A DNA stretch of 64,000 nucleotides, from contig JAGCDO010000047.1 in NCBI GenBank assembly GCA_017651265.1, forward strand, positions 31,608 to 95,607, read 5' to 3'. The position numbers were made by a program, and so were the translations under genes. Positions 56,667 to 64,000 of the stretch are shown here, in pieces (within the stretch, counting starts at the first letter, position 1; each line of letters begins with the position of its first letter). This DNA is from Prevotella sp. GTDB lineage: Bacteria; Bacteroidota; Bacteroidia; Bacteroidales; Bacteroidaceae. A model generated the notes under the pieces. That model saw nothing but the letters and a program-made list of their open reading frames with translations, was not told the DNA's origin and ran no database searches.

Positions 56667-57548
56667 CTATTTTGGTTCCACGTGCACCGCCACATGGGTA
56701 TCTTCTCCATAACGGTTGCGTAGCATATCCTCCACCTCAGAGGCTTTGTCGTGCGACTCCCTGAGGGACATGTCACCATCCATCCGAATATGTAGTTCAA
56801 TGGCATAATGATTCCCAATGCGACGTGTACGCAGGTCGTGCGGTTCCACCACACCAGGTATCGCTTCCACCATCTGCAACATCTCCTCTTCCACGGCGTC
56901 GGGCAACGACTGTTCCATCAAATCGCCGATACCCCTGCGAAGCAGATCAATGGCCACCTTCACGATGAACATGCCCACCACGACCGATGCGATGGGATCA
57001 AGTACCGTCCACCGACGTCCCAAGAAGATGGCACCGCCAATACCGATGGCTGTACCCAACGACGAGAGGGCATCGCTGCGGTGGTGCCACGCGTTGGCTT
57101 CCACAGCCTGGGAGTTCAGTTCCCGGGCTTTCACCATTGAATAGCGATACACACTCTCCTTCAAAACAATGGACAACAGGGCAGCCCATAGTGCCAACAT
57201 CCCAGGAGCCTCCAGGTCAGTACCGTTGGCCCAGTCGATGATCTTGGTCATTCCGCTATATACGATTCCGATGGCTACCACCAGCAGAGCCAATCCGATA
57301 ACGGTCATGGCCAGCGTTTCGTATTTCCCATGACCGTAGTCGTGCGACTTGTCCTTCGGTTTGCCACTGATATGTACGAAAACCAATACGATGACATCGG
57401 TCACGAAATCAGACAACGAGTGAACAGCATCGGCCACCATGGCAGCACTGTGCCCCACGATGCCTGCTACGAATTTGAAGAGCAGCAACACTACGTTTAC
57501 TGCTCCTCCGACCATTGTCACCTTATAGATTTCCTTATTTCTTTCCAT
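56667..57548 (-). CDS. Cation diffusion facilitator (CDF) family transporter
   Basis: The 293-residue protein has six membrane helices and a cytoplasmic C-terminal domain. The metal-site motifs HSAAMVADAVHSLSDFVTD (about 32-50) and HHRSDALSSLGTAIG (about 155-169) are of the HxxxD type. It would export Zn2+, Fe2+, Mn2+ or similar using the proton gradient. It sits inside the men cluster but has its own promoter box (57567); the longer frame to 57569 would start in that box, so ATG 57548 is used. Confidence 0.92.
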   Translation of the reverse strand: MERNKEIYKVTMVGGAVNVVLLLFKFVAGIVGHSAAMVADAVHSLSDFVTDVIVLVFVHISGKPKDKSHDYGHGKYETLAMTVIGLALLVVAIGIVYSGMTKIIDWANGTDLEAPGMLALWAALLSIVLKESVYRYSMVKARELNSQAVEANAWHHRSDALSSLGTAIGIGGAIFLGRRWTVLDPIASVVVGMFIVKVAIDLLRRGIGDLMEQSLPDAVEEEMLQMVEAIPGVVEPHDLRTRRIGNHYAIELHIRMDGDMSLRESHDKASEVEDMLRNRYGEDTHVAVHVEPK

Positions 57549-57566
57549 TGTGAATAATGTTGGGTG

Positions 57567-57574
57567 CAAAATTA
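57567..57574 (-). promoter_or_regulatory. -7 promoter box (TAATTTTG) for the CDF-menE pair
   Basis: CAAAATTA on the plus strand, 19 bases upstream of ATG 57548. Confidence 0.55.
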
Positions 57575-57590
57575 AGAAATAATCTTGAGA

Positions 57591-58684
57591 TTACCCCTGT
57601 TTATACCACAATTTGTCTCCTATTATCTCCAACGGCATAGGGATATTATCGGTGAACAGCTGACCCGTACCCAAGCCCTGCGGACGCTGGATGTTCGGAC
57701 CGTAAAGATAGGCCGTGAGGTGAGCGATGGCATTCAGACCGACATTGCTCTCCAAGGCACTGGTAATCCATGAGCCGATATGGCGGTCGTCGGCCAGATC
57801 AATCCACTCTTTTGTACCAGCCATTCCTCCATGAAGAGAGGGCTTCAGAATAATATAGGCTGGCTTGATGATGTCGAGCAACTGGCCTTTTGTATATGAA
57901 TCGTTCACACCGATGAGTTCCTCGTCGAGGGCGATAGGTATTGGTGATTCTCTACAAAGGAACGCCATGTCGCCCCACTGTCCTTGACGAATAGGCTGCT
58001 CAATGGAGTGAATATCGTACAACGACAACTGTTCCAGCTTCTGCAAGGCATCATCGGGCGAGAACGCACCGTTGGCATCAACACGCAGTTCGATCTCACT
58101 GCGACTGTAACGACTCCTGATCTTCTTGAGCAACTCCAATTCCTGATTGAAATCAATGGCTCCGATCTTCAGTTTGACACAATGGAAACCCTGCGCCAAC
58201 TTCTGCTCTATACGCTCTCGCATCTCCTCAAATGAACCCATCCAAACGAGTCCGTTAATGGGAATCCCTTCTTCTCCCCTACCGAAAGGAGTGTCGAAAA
58301 GCATCGTGGAACCAACTTGCAAGTTCAAGAGTGCTGTTTCCAAACCGAAGAGCATGGAAGGGTAATCTTGAGGAGTGTGGAGTGTGGAGTGAGAATACTT
58401 CGAGGAAGGAGGAAGGAGGAGGGAGGAAGGAGATTAGCTGCTGAGAGATTGGATATGTAGGATTCGCAGAAGGTAGAGAGTTTTTCTGCATAGTCGGGAA
58501 TATCGTCGCACGATAGATTCGGTAAGGGCGCACACTCCCCAATGCCCTGCCGACCATTCTCATCGGTCAGGGTGATAAACCAGGAACGACGGGTGGTGTA
58601 AGTACCACGGGATGTTCCGGCAGGCTGCTTGAAGTGCAGCACTTTCTCGGTTATGGAAGTCCGAAGAATTGATTCTTTAGACAT
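57591..58684 (-). pseudogene. menC: o-Succinylbenzoate synthase, split by a frame change in a heptad tract
   Basis: The N-terminal third (58684 down to about 58440; start MSKESILRTS) and the C-terminal two thirds (from 58355 or earlier; DYPSMLFGLETALL) of MenC lie in different frames. The C-terminal part keeps the enolase-fold catalytic residues: VKLKIG (KxK), RVDANGAF, IEQPI, ALDEEL and LKPSLHGG. The shift is in 58366-58440, a GGAGTGT tract joined to a GGAAGGA tract. Adding one 7-bp unit (or losing two) would join the halves. So this may be a phase-variable gene, a recent pseudogene or a sequence error. It dehydrates SHCHC to OSB when intact. It lies 12 bases after menB. Confidence 0.85.
58366..58440. 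repeat. Composite heptad element (GGAGTGT plus GGAAGGA) inside menC
   Basis: GGAGTGT units (58371-58391), the linker GAGTGAGAATACTTC also seen in the HD-gene element, then a GGAAGGA arm (58401-58432) and the start of the common core. It looks like two element types joined, and is the point where the menC frame changes. Confidence 0.8.
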
Positions 58685-58696
58685 AAGAAATAAGAT

Positions 58697-59554
58697 TTAC
58701 GGCAATATGGGATACTTGTCAAAGTCAGGTTTTCTTTTCTCCAGAAAAGCCTTTCCACCCTCCTGGGCTTCATCCAGATAGTAGTAAAGCATCGTGGCAT
58801 CGCCTGCCAGTTGCTGAATACCTGCCTGACCGTCGAGTTCGGCATTCAATCCGGCCTTGATCATACGCAGAGCCAGTGGTGAGCGTTCCATCATGATCTC
58901 CGCCCACTCCACACAGGTGTCCTCCAACTGGTCTATCGGCACCACCTTGTTCACCATACCCATCGCCTCAGCCTCCTGGGCAGAATACTGTTTGCAGAGG
59001 AACCAGATCTCGCGTGCCTTCTTCTGTCCCACCATCCGTGCCAGGTAGCTACTACCGAAGCCCGCATCGAACGAACCCACCTTCGGTCCGGTCTGTCCGA
59101 ACACCGCATTCTCAGAAGCGATGGTCAGGTCGCACACCACATGCAGCACATGACCTCCACCGATGGCGTAGCCGTTCACCATGGCAATGACAGGTTTCGG
59201 CAGACGACGGATCTGCATCTGAACATCCAGTACCGAAAGACGCGGCACACCCTCTTCATCCACATAGCCGCCACGACCTTTCACATGCATATCACCGCCA
59301 GAGCAGAAAGCATGCTTCACGTCAGCCAGCGTCTTGCCCTCAGGCACCTCGCTCATCGCTCCAGTCAGTAACACCACACGAATGCGCTGCAACTCGCGGC
59401 ATATCGCAAAGGCTTCGCTCAACTCCTGGGTGGTCTTCGGAGTGAACGCATTCCGGTAGCGTGGTCGGTTGATGGTAATCTTAGCAATGCCGTTATACTC
59501 TTCGAAGAGAATCTCCTCGAACTTCCTGATTTCTTTCCATTCCCTGTTTGTCAT
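58697..59554 (-). CDS. menB: 1,4-dihydroxy-2-naphthoyl-CoA synthase
   Basis: Crotonase-fold enzyme (285 residues) of menaquinone synthesis that closes the second ring. Conserved features: [72 protein letters not shown] (in part [28 protein letters not shown]) and a C-terminal ARxxF-like helix. No heptad insertion is seen in it. It is the first gene of the menB-menC unit, with promoter box TATATTTG at 59584. Confidence 0.96.
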   Translation of the reverse strand: MTNREWKEIRKFEEILFEEYNGIAKITINRPRYRNAFTPKTTQELSEAFAICRELQRIRVVLLTGAMSEVPEGKTLADVKHAFCSGGDMHVKGRGGYVDEEGVPRLSVLDVQMQIRRLPKPVIAMVNGYAIGGGHVLHVVCDLTIASENAVFGQTGPKVGSFDAGFGSSYLARMVGQKKAREIWFLCKQYSAQEAEAMGMVNKVVPIDQLEDTCVEWAEIMMERSPLALRMIKAGLNAELDGQAGIQQLAGDATMLYYYLDEAQEGGKAFLEKRKPDFDKYPILP

Positions 59555-59583
59555 ATCTTTATTCTTCTCTAAAAATGATTTGG

Positions 59584-59591
59584 CAAATATA
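59584..59591 (-). promoter_or_regulatory. -7 promoter box (TATATTTG) for menB-menC
   Basis: CAAATATA on the plus strand, 30 bases upstream of the menB start. Confidence 0.6.
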
Positions 59592-59599
59592 CAAAGTTT

Positions 59600-59675
59600 T
59601 TTTTACTTATCACTTTACACACTCACTTTCTTTCGTTGCGGCAACAAAATTTTCACTCTTCACTTTCCACTTTTC
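59600..59675. repeat. Heptad tract (TCACTTT / TTCACTC units) around a hairpin
   Basis: Two short runs of 7-bp spaced units (TCACTTT, ACACACT, CACTTTC; TTCACTC, TTCACTT, TCCACTT) flank GTTGCGGCAAC. It lies directly upstream of the first promoter module of the nucleoside kinase gene. Confidence 0.5.
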
Positions 59676-59784
59676 GCTAAAAATAGCTAACTTTGCGAAT
59701 TCATTCGCGAAGTTACAATGCACTCGGCAATGCAAAGAAAAACAAGCTTTTCTTTTGCATTGCTCTCGTTTTTTCGTAACTTTG
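59676..59784 (+). promoter_or_regulatory. Tandem promoter modules for the nucleoside kinase gene
   Basis: First box TAACTTTG (59688-59695) is one arm of an inverted repeat TAACTTTGCGAAT TC ATTCGCGAAGTTA (59688-59715). The second module has an AAAACAAGCTTTT inverted repeat, TTTTGCATTG and TAACTTTG at 59777-59784. The gene starts at 59817. Confidence 0.7.
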
Positions 59785-59816
59785 CAAACAAGAACAAAAC
59801 CTTCTATAGCACAACT

Positions 59817-61502
59817 ATGCTTCAGATTCGCTGTAAAAACAATAACATGACCAAGAGTTTCCCTGAGGGGACCTCATTATTGGATGTGTATCAGGAATTT
59901 GCCGACGACATCAAGCTACCCTACCCCGTAGTCTCGGCTAAAGTGAATAACGCCTCACAAGGACTGAAGTTCCGTCTCTATCAGAACCGCGACGTGGAGT
60001 TCCTCGATGCACGCGAGGGCTCAGGGCATCGTGTCTATGTACGCTCTCTCTGCTTTGTGCTCTATAAGGCTACGCAAGACCTCTTCCCGGGTTCCAAGCT
60101 CTTCATCGAACACACCATCTCACGGGGCTACTATTGTAACTTCAAGAAGAAGGGCTACGAGCCGATGGTCGAGGGCGACGTGGAAAGAATCCGCGAACGC
60201 ATGCAGGAGATTATCAACCTCGACATGCCGTTCCGTCGAAACGAGGCAACCACAGAGGAGGCCCTCCGCGTGTTTGCGGAGAGAGGACTGACTGACAAGG
60301 TGAAACTCCTGGAAAGTAGTGGACAGATTTACAGCGACTATTATATGCTAGGCGACACGGCAGACTACTACTATGGACCATTGGTGCCTTCTGCTGGCTA
60401 TCTGACCGTGTGGGGACTGGAAACCTATCACGACGGTATGCTGTTAAGAGTGCCTGATTGGAACAACCCTACCCAACTGGCGGAGAAGGTGGATATGCCC
60501 AAGACCTACGAGATGTTTGCCGAGAAGACGAAGTGGGACATCATCATGCGCCTGTCGAATGCCGGTGATGTGAACAAGGCCATCCTGAAGGGACATGCGT
60601 CGGAACTGATTCAGGTGAGTGAGGCACTGCAGGAGAAAAAGATCGTGCAGATAGCCGAAGAGATTGACCGGCGTTTCCACGATGAGGAGAACCCGGTACG
60701 AATGGTACTCATCACTGGTCCTTCTTCATCGGGTAAGACGACATTCTGTAAACGACTCAGCGTGCAACTGCTTGCCTGCGGACTGCGCCCGCTGTCGTTC
60801 TCTACCGATGACTATTTCGTGAACCGCCTGGATACGCCGAAACTGCCTAATGGCGACTACGATTTCGACAATATCGAGACCGTGGAGTATAACCTGCTCG
60901 AAGACCATCTGCTACGACTCATGAAAGGGGAACGGGTGGAGATTCCTGAGTATAACTTCGTGACGGGTAAACGGGAATGGAACGGAAAGAAGCTGAAGCT
61001 GGCCGGCGATACCGTACTGATTATTGAAGGTATCCATGCCCTGAACCCGTTGCTGACGAAGAAGATTCCCGACTCACTGAAATACAAGATCTACATATCG
61101 GCGCTTACCAGTATCTCGCTCGATGACCATAACTGGATTCCTGTACGCGACAACCGCTTACTGCGCCGCATCATACGCGACTACAACAAAGGGGCTTATA
61201 CGGCTCAGCAAACCATTGCTCAATGGAAGAATGTGTGTGAGGCTGAGGATCAGTGGATCTTTCCCTTCCAGGAAACGGCCGATGCCATGTTCAACTCTGC
61301 CCTGAACATCGAGTTTGCGGTACTGCGCACCCATGCCGAGATTATCCTGGCCTCCGTACCCAAGAACTGTGATGAGTATGCCGAGGCACACCGTCTGCTG
61401 AAATTCCTGCGCTATTTCATTCCCATCAGCGATAAGGAGATTCCACCCACCAGTATTATGAGAGAGTTTGTGGGTGGATCAAGCTTTAAGTACCCAAGAT
61501 GA
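59817..61502 (+). CDS. Nucleoside kinase (uridine kinase-like) with ThrRS-like N-terminal domains
   Basis: The 561-residue product has a TGS-like domain (about 1-65), a threonyl-tRNA synthetase second-additional-domain-like region (about 70-200: LFIEHTISRGYYCNF) and a C-terminal P-loop kinase (about 280-490: LITGPSSSGKTTFCKRL, STDDYFVNR, DNIETVEYNLLEDHLLRLMKG, IIEGIHALNP in part). This arrangement is annotated as nucleoside kinase in Bacteroidetes and Firmicutes; the kinase resembles uridine kinase. The start is ATG 59817 after the promoter; a longer frame to 59718 would cross both promoter boxes. Confidence 0.88.
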   Translation: MLQIRCKNNNMTKSFPEGTSLLDVYQEFADDIKLPYPVVSAKVNNASQGLKFRLYQNRDVEFLDAREGSGHRVYVRSLCFVLYKATQDLFPGSKLFIEHTISRGYYCNFKKKGYEPMVEGDVERIRERMQEIINLDMPFRRNEATTEEALRVFAERGLTDKVKLLESSGQIYSDYYMLGDTADYYYGPLVPSAGYLTVWGLETYHDGMLLRVPDWNNPTQLAEKVDMPKTYEMFAEKTKWDIIMRLSNAGDVNKAILKGHASELIQVSEALQEKKIVQIAEEIDRRFHDEENPVRMVLITGPSSSGKTTFCKRLSVQLLACGLRPLSFSTDDYFVNRLDTPKLPNGDYDFDNIETVEYNLLEDHLLRLMKGERVEIPEYNFVTGKREWNGKKLKLAGDTVLIIEGIHALNPLLTKKIPDSLKYKIYISALTSISLDDHNWIPVRDNRLLRRIIRDYNKGAYTAQQTIAQWKNVCEAEDQWIFPFQETADAMFNSALNIEFAVLRTHAEIILASVPKNCDEYAEAHRLLKFLRYFIPISDKEIPPTSIMREFVGGSSFKYPR

Positions 61503-61563
61503 TGACATCATAACAGGAAAGACATAAGAACATATAAAAGGTCAAAGACAGTAGAGAACAGAG

Positions 61564-63129
61564 ATGTATTGCAATAAAGAGAATGTCAATATACTGACGG
61601 CGTTACTGGTAGCACATGGTGTAGATCATGTAGTGGTTTGTCCAGGTAGTAGGAATGCGCCTATCGTGCATAACCTTCATGAGTGCCCGGATATTCAGTG
61701 CTACCCTGTTACCGATGAGCGCTCTGCCGGTTTCTATGCTTTGGGCATGGCACAGGCGTTGAATAAGTCTGTGGCAGTATGCGTCACGTCGGGTACGGCA
61801 TTACTCAACCTCGCTCCTGCCGTGGCAGAAGCCTATTATCAGCATGTACCTCTCGTTGTTATCTCAGCCGACCGCCCTCCGCAGTGGATTGACCAGTTGG
61901 ATGGTCAGACGCTTCCGCAACCAGATGCCTTGGGACGCTTCGTGAAAAAAGCGGTTACGCTACCAGAACCGCATGATGCAGAAGAACACTGGTATTGCAA
62001 CAGGTTGGTGAACGAGGCACTGATAGAAACCCGTCATCAAGGGGATGGACCCGTACACATCAACGTGCCCATCAGTGAGCCCTTGTTCAACTTCTCCACC
62101 CCTGTCTTACCTTCTGAAAGAAAGATTGAACTGTTGCAGGCCGACATTCCCGATAAAACTCTCAGTCATGTATTGAACGCCTTCATGCAGGCCAAGAAAC
62201 CGATGCTCATCGCTGGTCAGCCGATGAATCCCAATCTCGACGAAGCCGTATCCTTAGTAGAAGATGACGAACGTTATCTGCCTGATTTCGTATTATATGC
62301 CAGTGGGTCCATCGTCAGTAAGCGTGTAAAGCGTTTCCTGAGGAAAGCTAAAACGTTGTGGGCAGTGAATGGAACGGGTGAGGTAAACGATACCTTCATG
62401 AATCTTACGCAAGTAATACAAGGGGATGAGACTGTGGTCATCGATCAGATCCGTTGCATGCTCGAACAGCAGCCCCATCCTTTCGTGCAGTTGTGGAACG
62501 AGTTGTTGGAACGTGTACGACAGCATACCGAATACTATGAGCCCTGTTATTCTCAGATGGCAGCGGTCAAGGCTCTTGAAAAACAACTGTCTGTAGCACA
62601 ACAAGGTCAATCGTTCCATGTCCACTATGCCAACAGCACCCCCATCCGTCTGGCGAATATCTTTGCCCGGCATTCTTTCTATTGCAATCGTGGTGTGAAT
62701 GGCATTGAGGGTTCCCTCTCAACCGCAGCAGGTTTCTCATGTGTAACCGATGAGAACGTGTTTTGTGTCATTGGCGACCTGAGTTTCTTCTACGACCAGA
62801 ATGCGCTGTGGAACCAGAACCTGAAGGGAAATCTCCGCATCCTGTTGCTGAACAACGGCTGTGGCGGTATCTTCAATACGTTGAAAGGCTTGGAAGGGAG
62901 TCCTGCTCGCAGCAGATTTGTAGCCGCCGAGCATCATACCACAGCCGAGGGCATCTGTCAGCAGAACGACGTGGCTTATCTTCAAGCTAAGAACATGGAT
63001 GAGATGCAGCAGGGCATCGATACCTTATTAAGTATAAAGAGCAATCGCCCCGTACTTCTTGAGGTCTTTACAGAAGCGCAAACCGATGCACAAGTCATCC
63101 AAGACTACTATTCAACGCTCCATCGTTGA
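61564..63129 (+). CDS. menD: SEPHCHC synthase (2-succinyl-5-enolpyruvyl-6-hydroxy-3-cyclohexene-1-carboxylate synthase)
   Basis: Thiamine-diphosphate enzyme (521 residues) joining isochorismate and 2-oxoglutarate in menaquinone synthesis. Seen: VVVCPGSRNAPIV, the glutamate in VTDERSAGFYALGMAQ, TSGTALLNLAPAVAEAYYQHVPLVVISADRPP (in part), and the ThDP motif GDLSFFYDQNALWNQ..NLRILLLNNGCGGIF. It is shorter than the usual ~550; the middle domain seems to lack ~35 residues between NPNLDEAVSLV and ERYLPDFVLY. It converges on menF with a 35-bp overlap. Confidence 0.94.
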   Translation: MYCNKENVNILTALLVAHGVDHVVVCPGSRNAPIVHNLHECPDIQCYPVTDERSAGFYALGMAQALNKSVAVCVTSGTALLNLAPAVAEAYYQHVPLVVISADRPPQWIDQLDGQTLPQPDALGRFVKKAVTLPEPHDAEEHWYCNRLVNEALIETRHQGDGPVHINVPISEPLFNFSTPVLPSERKIELLQADIPDKTLSHVLNAFMQAKKPMLIAGQPMNPNLDEAVSLVEDDERYLPDFVLYASGSIVSKRVKRFLRKAKTLWAVNGTGEVNDTFMNLTQVIQGDETVVIDQIRCMLEQQPHPFVQLWNELLERVRQHTEYYEPCYSQMAAVKALEKQLSVAQQGQSFHVHYANSTPIRLANIFARHSFYCNRGVNGIEGSLSTAAGFSCVTDENVFCVIGDLSFFYDQNALWNQNLKGNLRILLLNNGCGGIFNTLKGLEGSPARSRFVAAEHHTTAEGICQQNDVAYLQAKNMDEMQQGIDTLLSIKSNRPVLLEVFTEAQTDAQVIQDYYSTLHR

Positions 63130-64000
63130 AAGATCCCTCCAACAGCGAGCGCATCGTTTCCAGCTTCGCCTCGGTCTCTTCCCATTCCTGATCTTCCTCG
63201 CTGTCCCTCAACAAGCCACCGCCCGCATAAAGACAATAACAGTCGTCCAGGATCTGCATACAACGCAGAGACACAAAAAGGTGTGTATCCACTTCAGGGT
63301 TAAAAGGACCAGAGAAGCCGCTGTAATACCGTCGTGATTGCGACTCATTCCTTCGGATGAAATCGAATGTCTGCTGCTTCGGCAGTCCGCAGACCGCCGG
63401 TGTGGGATGCAGCGCCCTGATCAGTTCACCGATCCTGCGTGTATCCTCCAATACGAAGTTAAAGTCGCTCCGCAGATGTACCAGGTTCGCAGCCCGCGCA
63501 GTGTACGGTCCTTCCTCGGAAATCTGACTGGAGAAATGCTCCAGGCACTCCATCAGATAGGTGGCCACATACCGTTGTTCCTGAATATTCTTCGTTGTCC
63601 AAGCGATGTCAGACAAACGTGCTTCCCCCTTTACAGGTGGTGAATCAAACGACAGCGACTCTCCCTCCAGCTTCATTGTTCCTGCAAGCGCGATGGTATG
63701 CCAGTCGTTCCCCCCTCCTTCCAAAAGAATCTCCGGTGTTGCCATCAGCCACATCCCGCTTTGTGGGGTATAGACCAGCGAAATGAACATTCGTGGATAA
63801 AGCTCGCATGCCTTCTGGAACAAGGCCATCGGCAGCTGCTCCTCTTTCCTCGGCTCCTGAACGCAACGTGACAGCACTATCTTCTGAAACTCCCCGTTTA
63901 ACAGGTTGGAATGGAAGTTGGAGAAATCGATGTGATAACGTTGGCGGGAGGAGAGCGAAGATTCTTTCGAGGAAGTAGGAAGGAGGAAAGAGGAAGGAGA
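63095..64000 (-). CDS. menF: Isochorismate synthase (chorismate-binding enzyme), 5' end beyond the window
   Basis: Frame is open to the window edge, so the N-terminus is missing. Family motifs: NLLNGEFQKIVLSRC (from ~63920 down), PEILLE, IALAGTMKLEG, the metal-binding EEGPYTARAANLVHLRSDF region, LHPTPAVCGLPKQ and YYSGFSGPF (conserved in MenF/EntC/PabB). It converts chorismate to isochorismate, the first step of menaquinone synthesis. Near the window edge the codons SPSSFLLPTSSK come from a GGAAGGA heptad arm, as in menC and menE. A GTG at 63877 is not the real start, because the preceding codons are conserved. Confidence 0.9.
   Translation of the reverse strand, partial: SPSSFLLPTSSKESSLSSRQRYHIDFSNFHSNLLNGEFQKIVLSRCVQEPRKEEQLPMALFQKACELYPRMFISLVYTPQSGMWLMATPEILLEGGGNDWHTIALAGTMKLEGESLSFDSPPVKGEARLSDIAWTTKNIQEQRYVATYLMECLEHFSSQISEEGPYTARAANLVHLRSDFNFVLEDTRRIGELIRALHPTPAVCGLPKQQTFDFIRRNESQSRRYYSGFSGPFNPEVDTHLFVSLRCMQILDDCYCLYAGGGLLRDSEEDQEWEETEAKLETMRSLLEGSFNDGALNSSLG
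63965..64000. repeat. GGAAGGA heptad arm inside menF (runs off the window)
   Basis: CGAGGAAGTA, GGAAGGA, GGAAAGA, GGAAGGA units read in frame with menF on the minus strand. Only one arm is visible. Confidence 0.75.

Noticed and set aside
58325-58684. Programmed ribosomal frameshift in menC
   Set aside because: No slippery heptamer or stimulatory structure recognised; the frame change lies in the repeat tract, so repeat length change or decay is the simpler reading.

Overview
This window looks like a chromosomal segment of a Bacteroidales bacterium, most likely Prevotellaceae. At least twenty genes are preceded by the Bacteroidetes -7 promoter box TAnnTTTG, Shine-Dalgarno sites are rare, and many families are Bacteroidetes-typical (long NusB, L25/Ctc, DUF4369 and DUF4251 lipoproteins, TPR-AraC regulator, Bacteroidetes LptD, Gly/Met-rich TonB-type barrel protein, ThiD-AraC fusion). 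Almost all of it is housekeeping. I see no prophage, IS element, CRISPR array or integrase.

Layout. 1-2032: end of a bile-acid-type transporter, a GT2 glycosyltransferase and a PlsC acyltransferase. 2039-7097 (minus): metallophosphoesterase, stand-alone MetH activation domain, pyrC, DUF4369 lipoprotein, then a small membrane protein and a DivIC/FtsB protein. 7176-11586: dnaX, asnA, TMEM43 homologue. 11800-15176: GPH sugar symporter, FMN-type 2-hydroxyacid enzyme, TIM-barrel isomerase, joined by repeats. 15383-22132: tRNA-Arg(CCG), beta-flower protein, AlbA_2 protein, BASS transporter, PrsW protease, PAP2 phosphatase, LUD protein, CE1-like esterase, DUF4251 lipoprotein. 22208-27582: RluA, then a vitamin B6 locus (ThiD-AraC regulator, pdxS, pdxT, pyridoxamine kinase). 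27620-37360: LolA-like protein, pepT, KefB-type antiporter, LptD, HD protein, carboxylase/decarboxylase subunit. 37513-42185: lipoprotein, queF with its precursor transporter and a Ca/Na antiporter, TPR-AraC regulator. 42449-48343: coaE/ybbR/yajC/nusB, then rplY/pth/S4 protein/purN. 48543-55349: TonB-like barrel protein, aroB, mutY, SLC13 permease. 55551-64000: menaquinone genes menE, menC, menB, menD, menF with a CDF transporter and a nucleoside kinase.

The most unusual feature is the repeat content. Many low-complexity tracts, of different sequence but nearly all with a 7-bp period (for example GGAAGGA, GGAGTGT, TTTGAAC, ATTGAAA, AGAAGCA), lie between genes and inside conserved genes. The GGAAGGA type forms elements of about 126-150 bp with inverted heptad arms and a conserved core. 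It is inserted in frame in rluA (three times, one partial) and menE, and partial copies lie in menC and menF. In menC the tract separates an N-terminal and a C-terminal half lying in different frames, and a gain of one 7-bp unit would rejoin them. This resembles a protein-coding palindromic element family with possible phase variation. A second recurrent structure is a tandem promoter module in which the TAnnTTTG box is embedded in a hairpin. The vitamin B6 regulator carries a kinase domain that has lost catalytic residues and is probably a ligand sensor.
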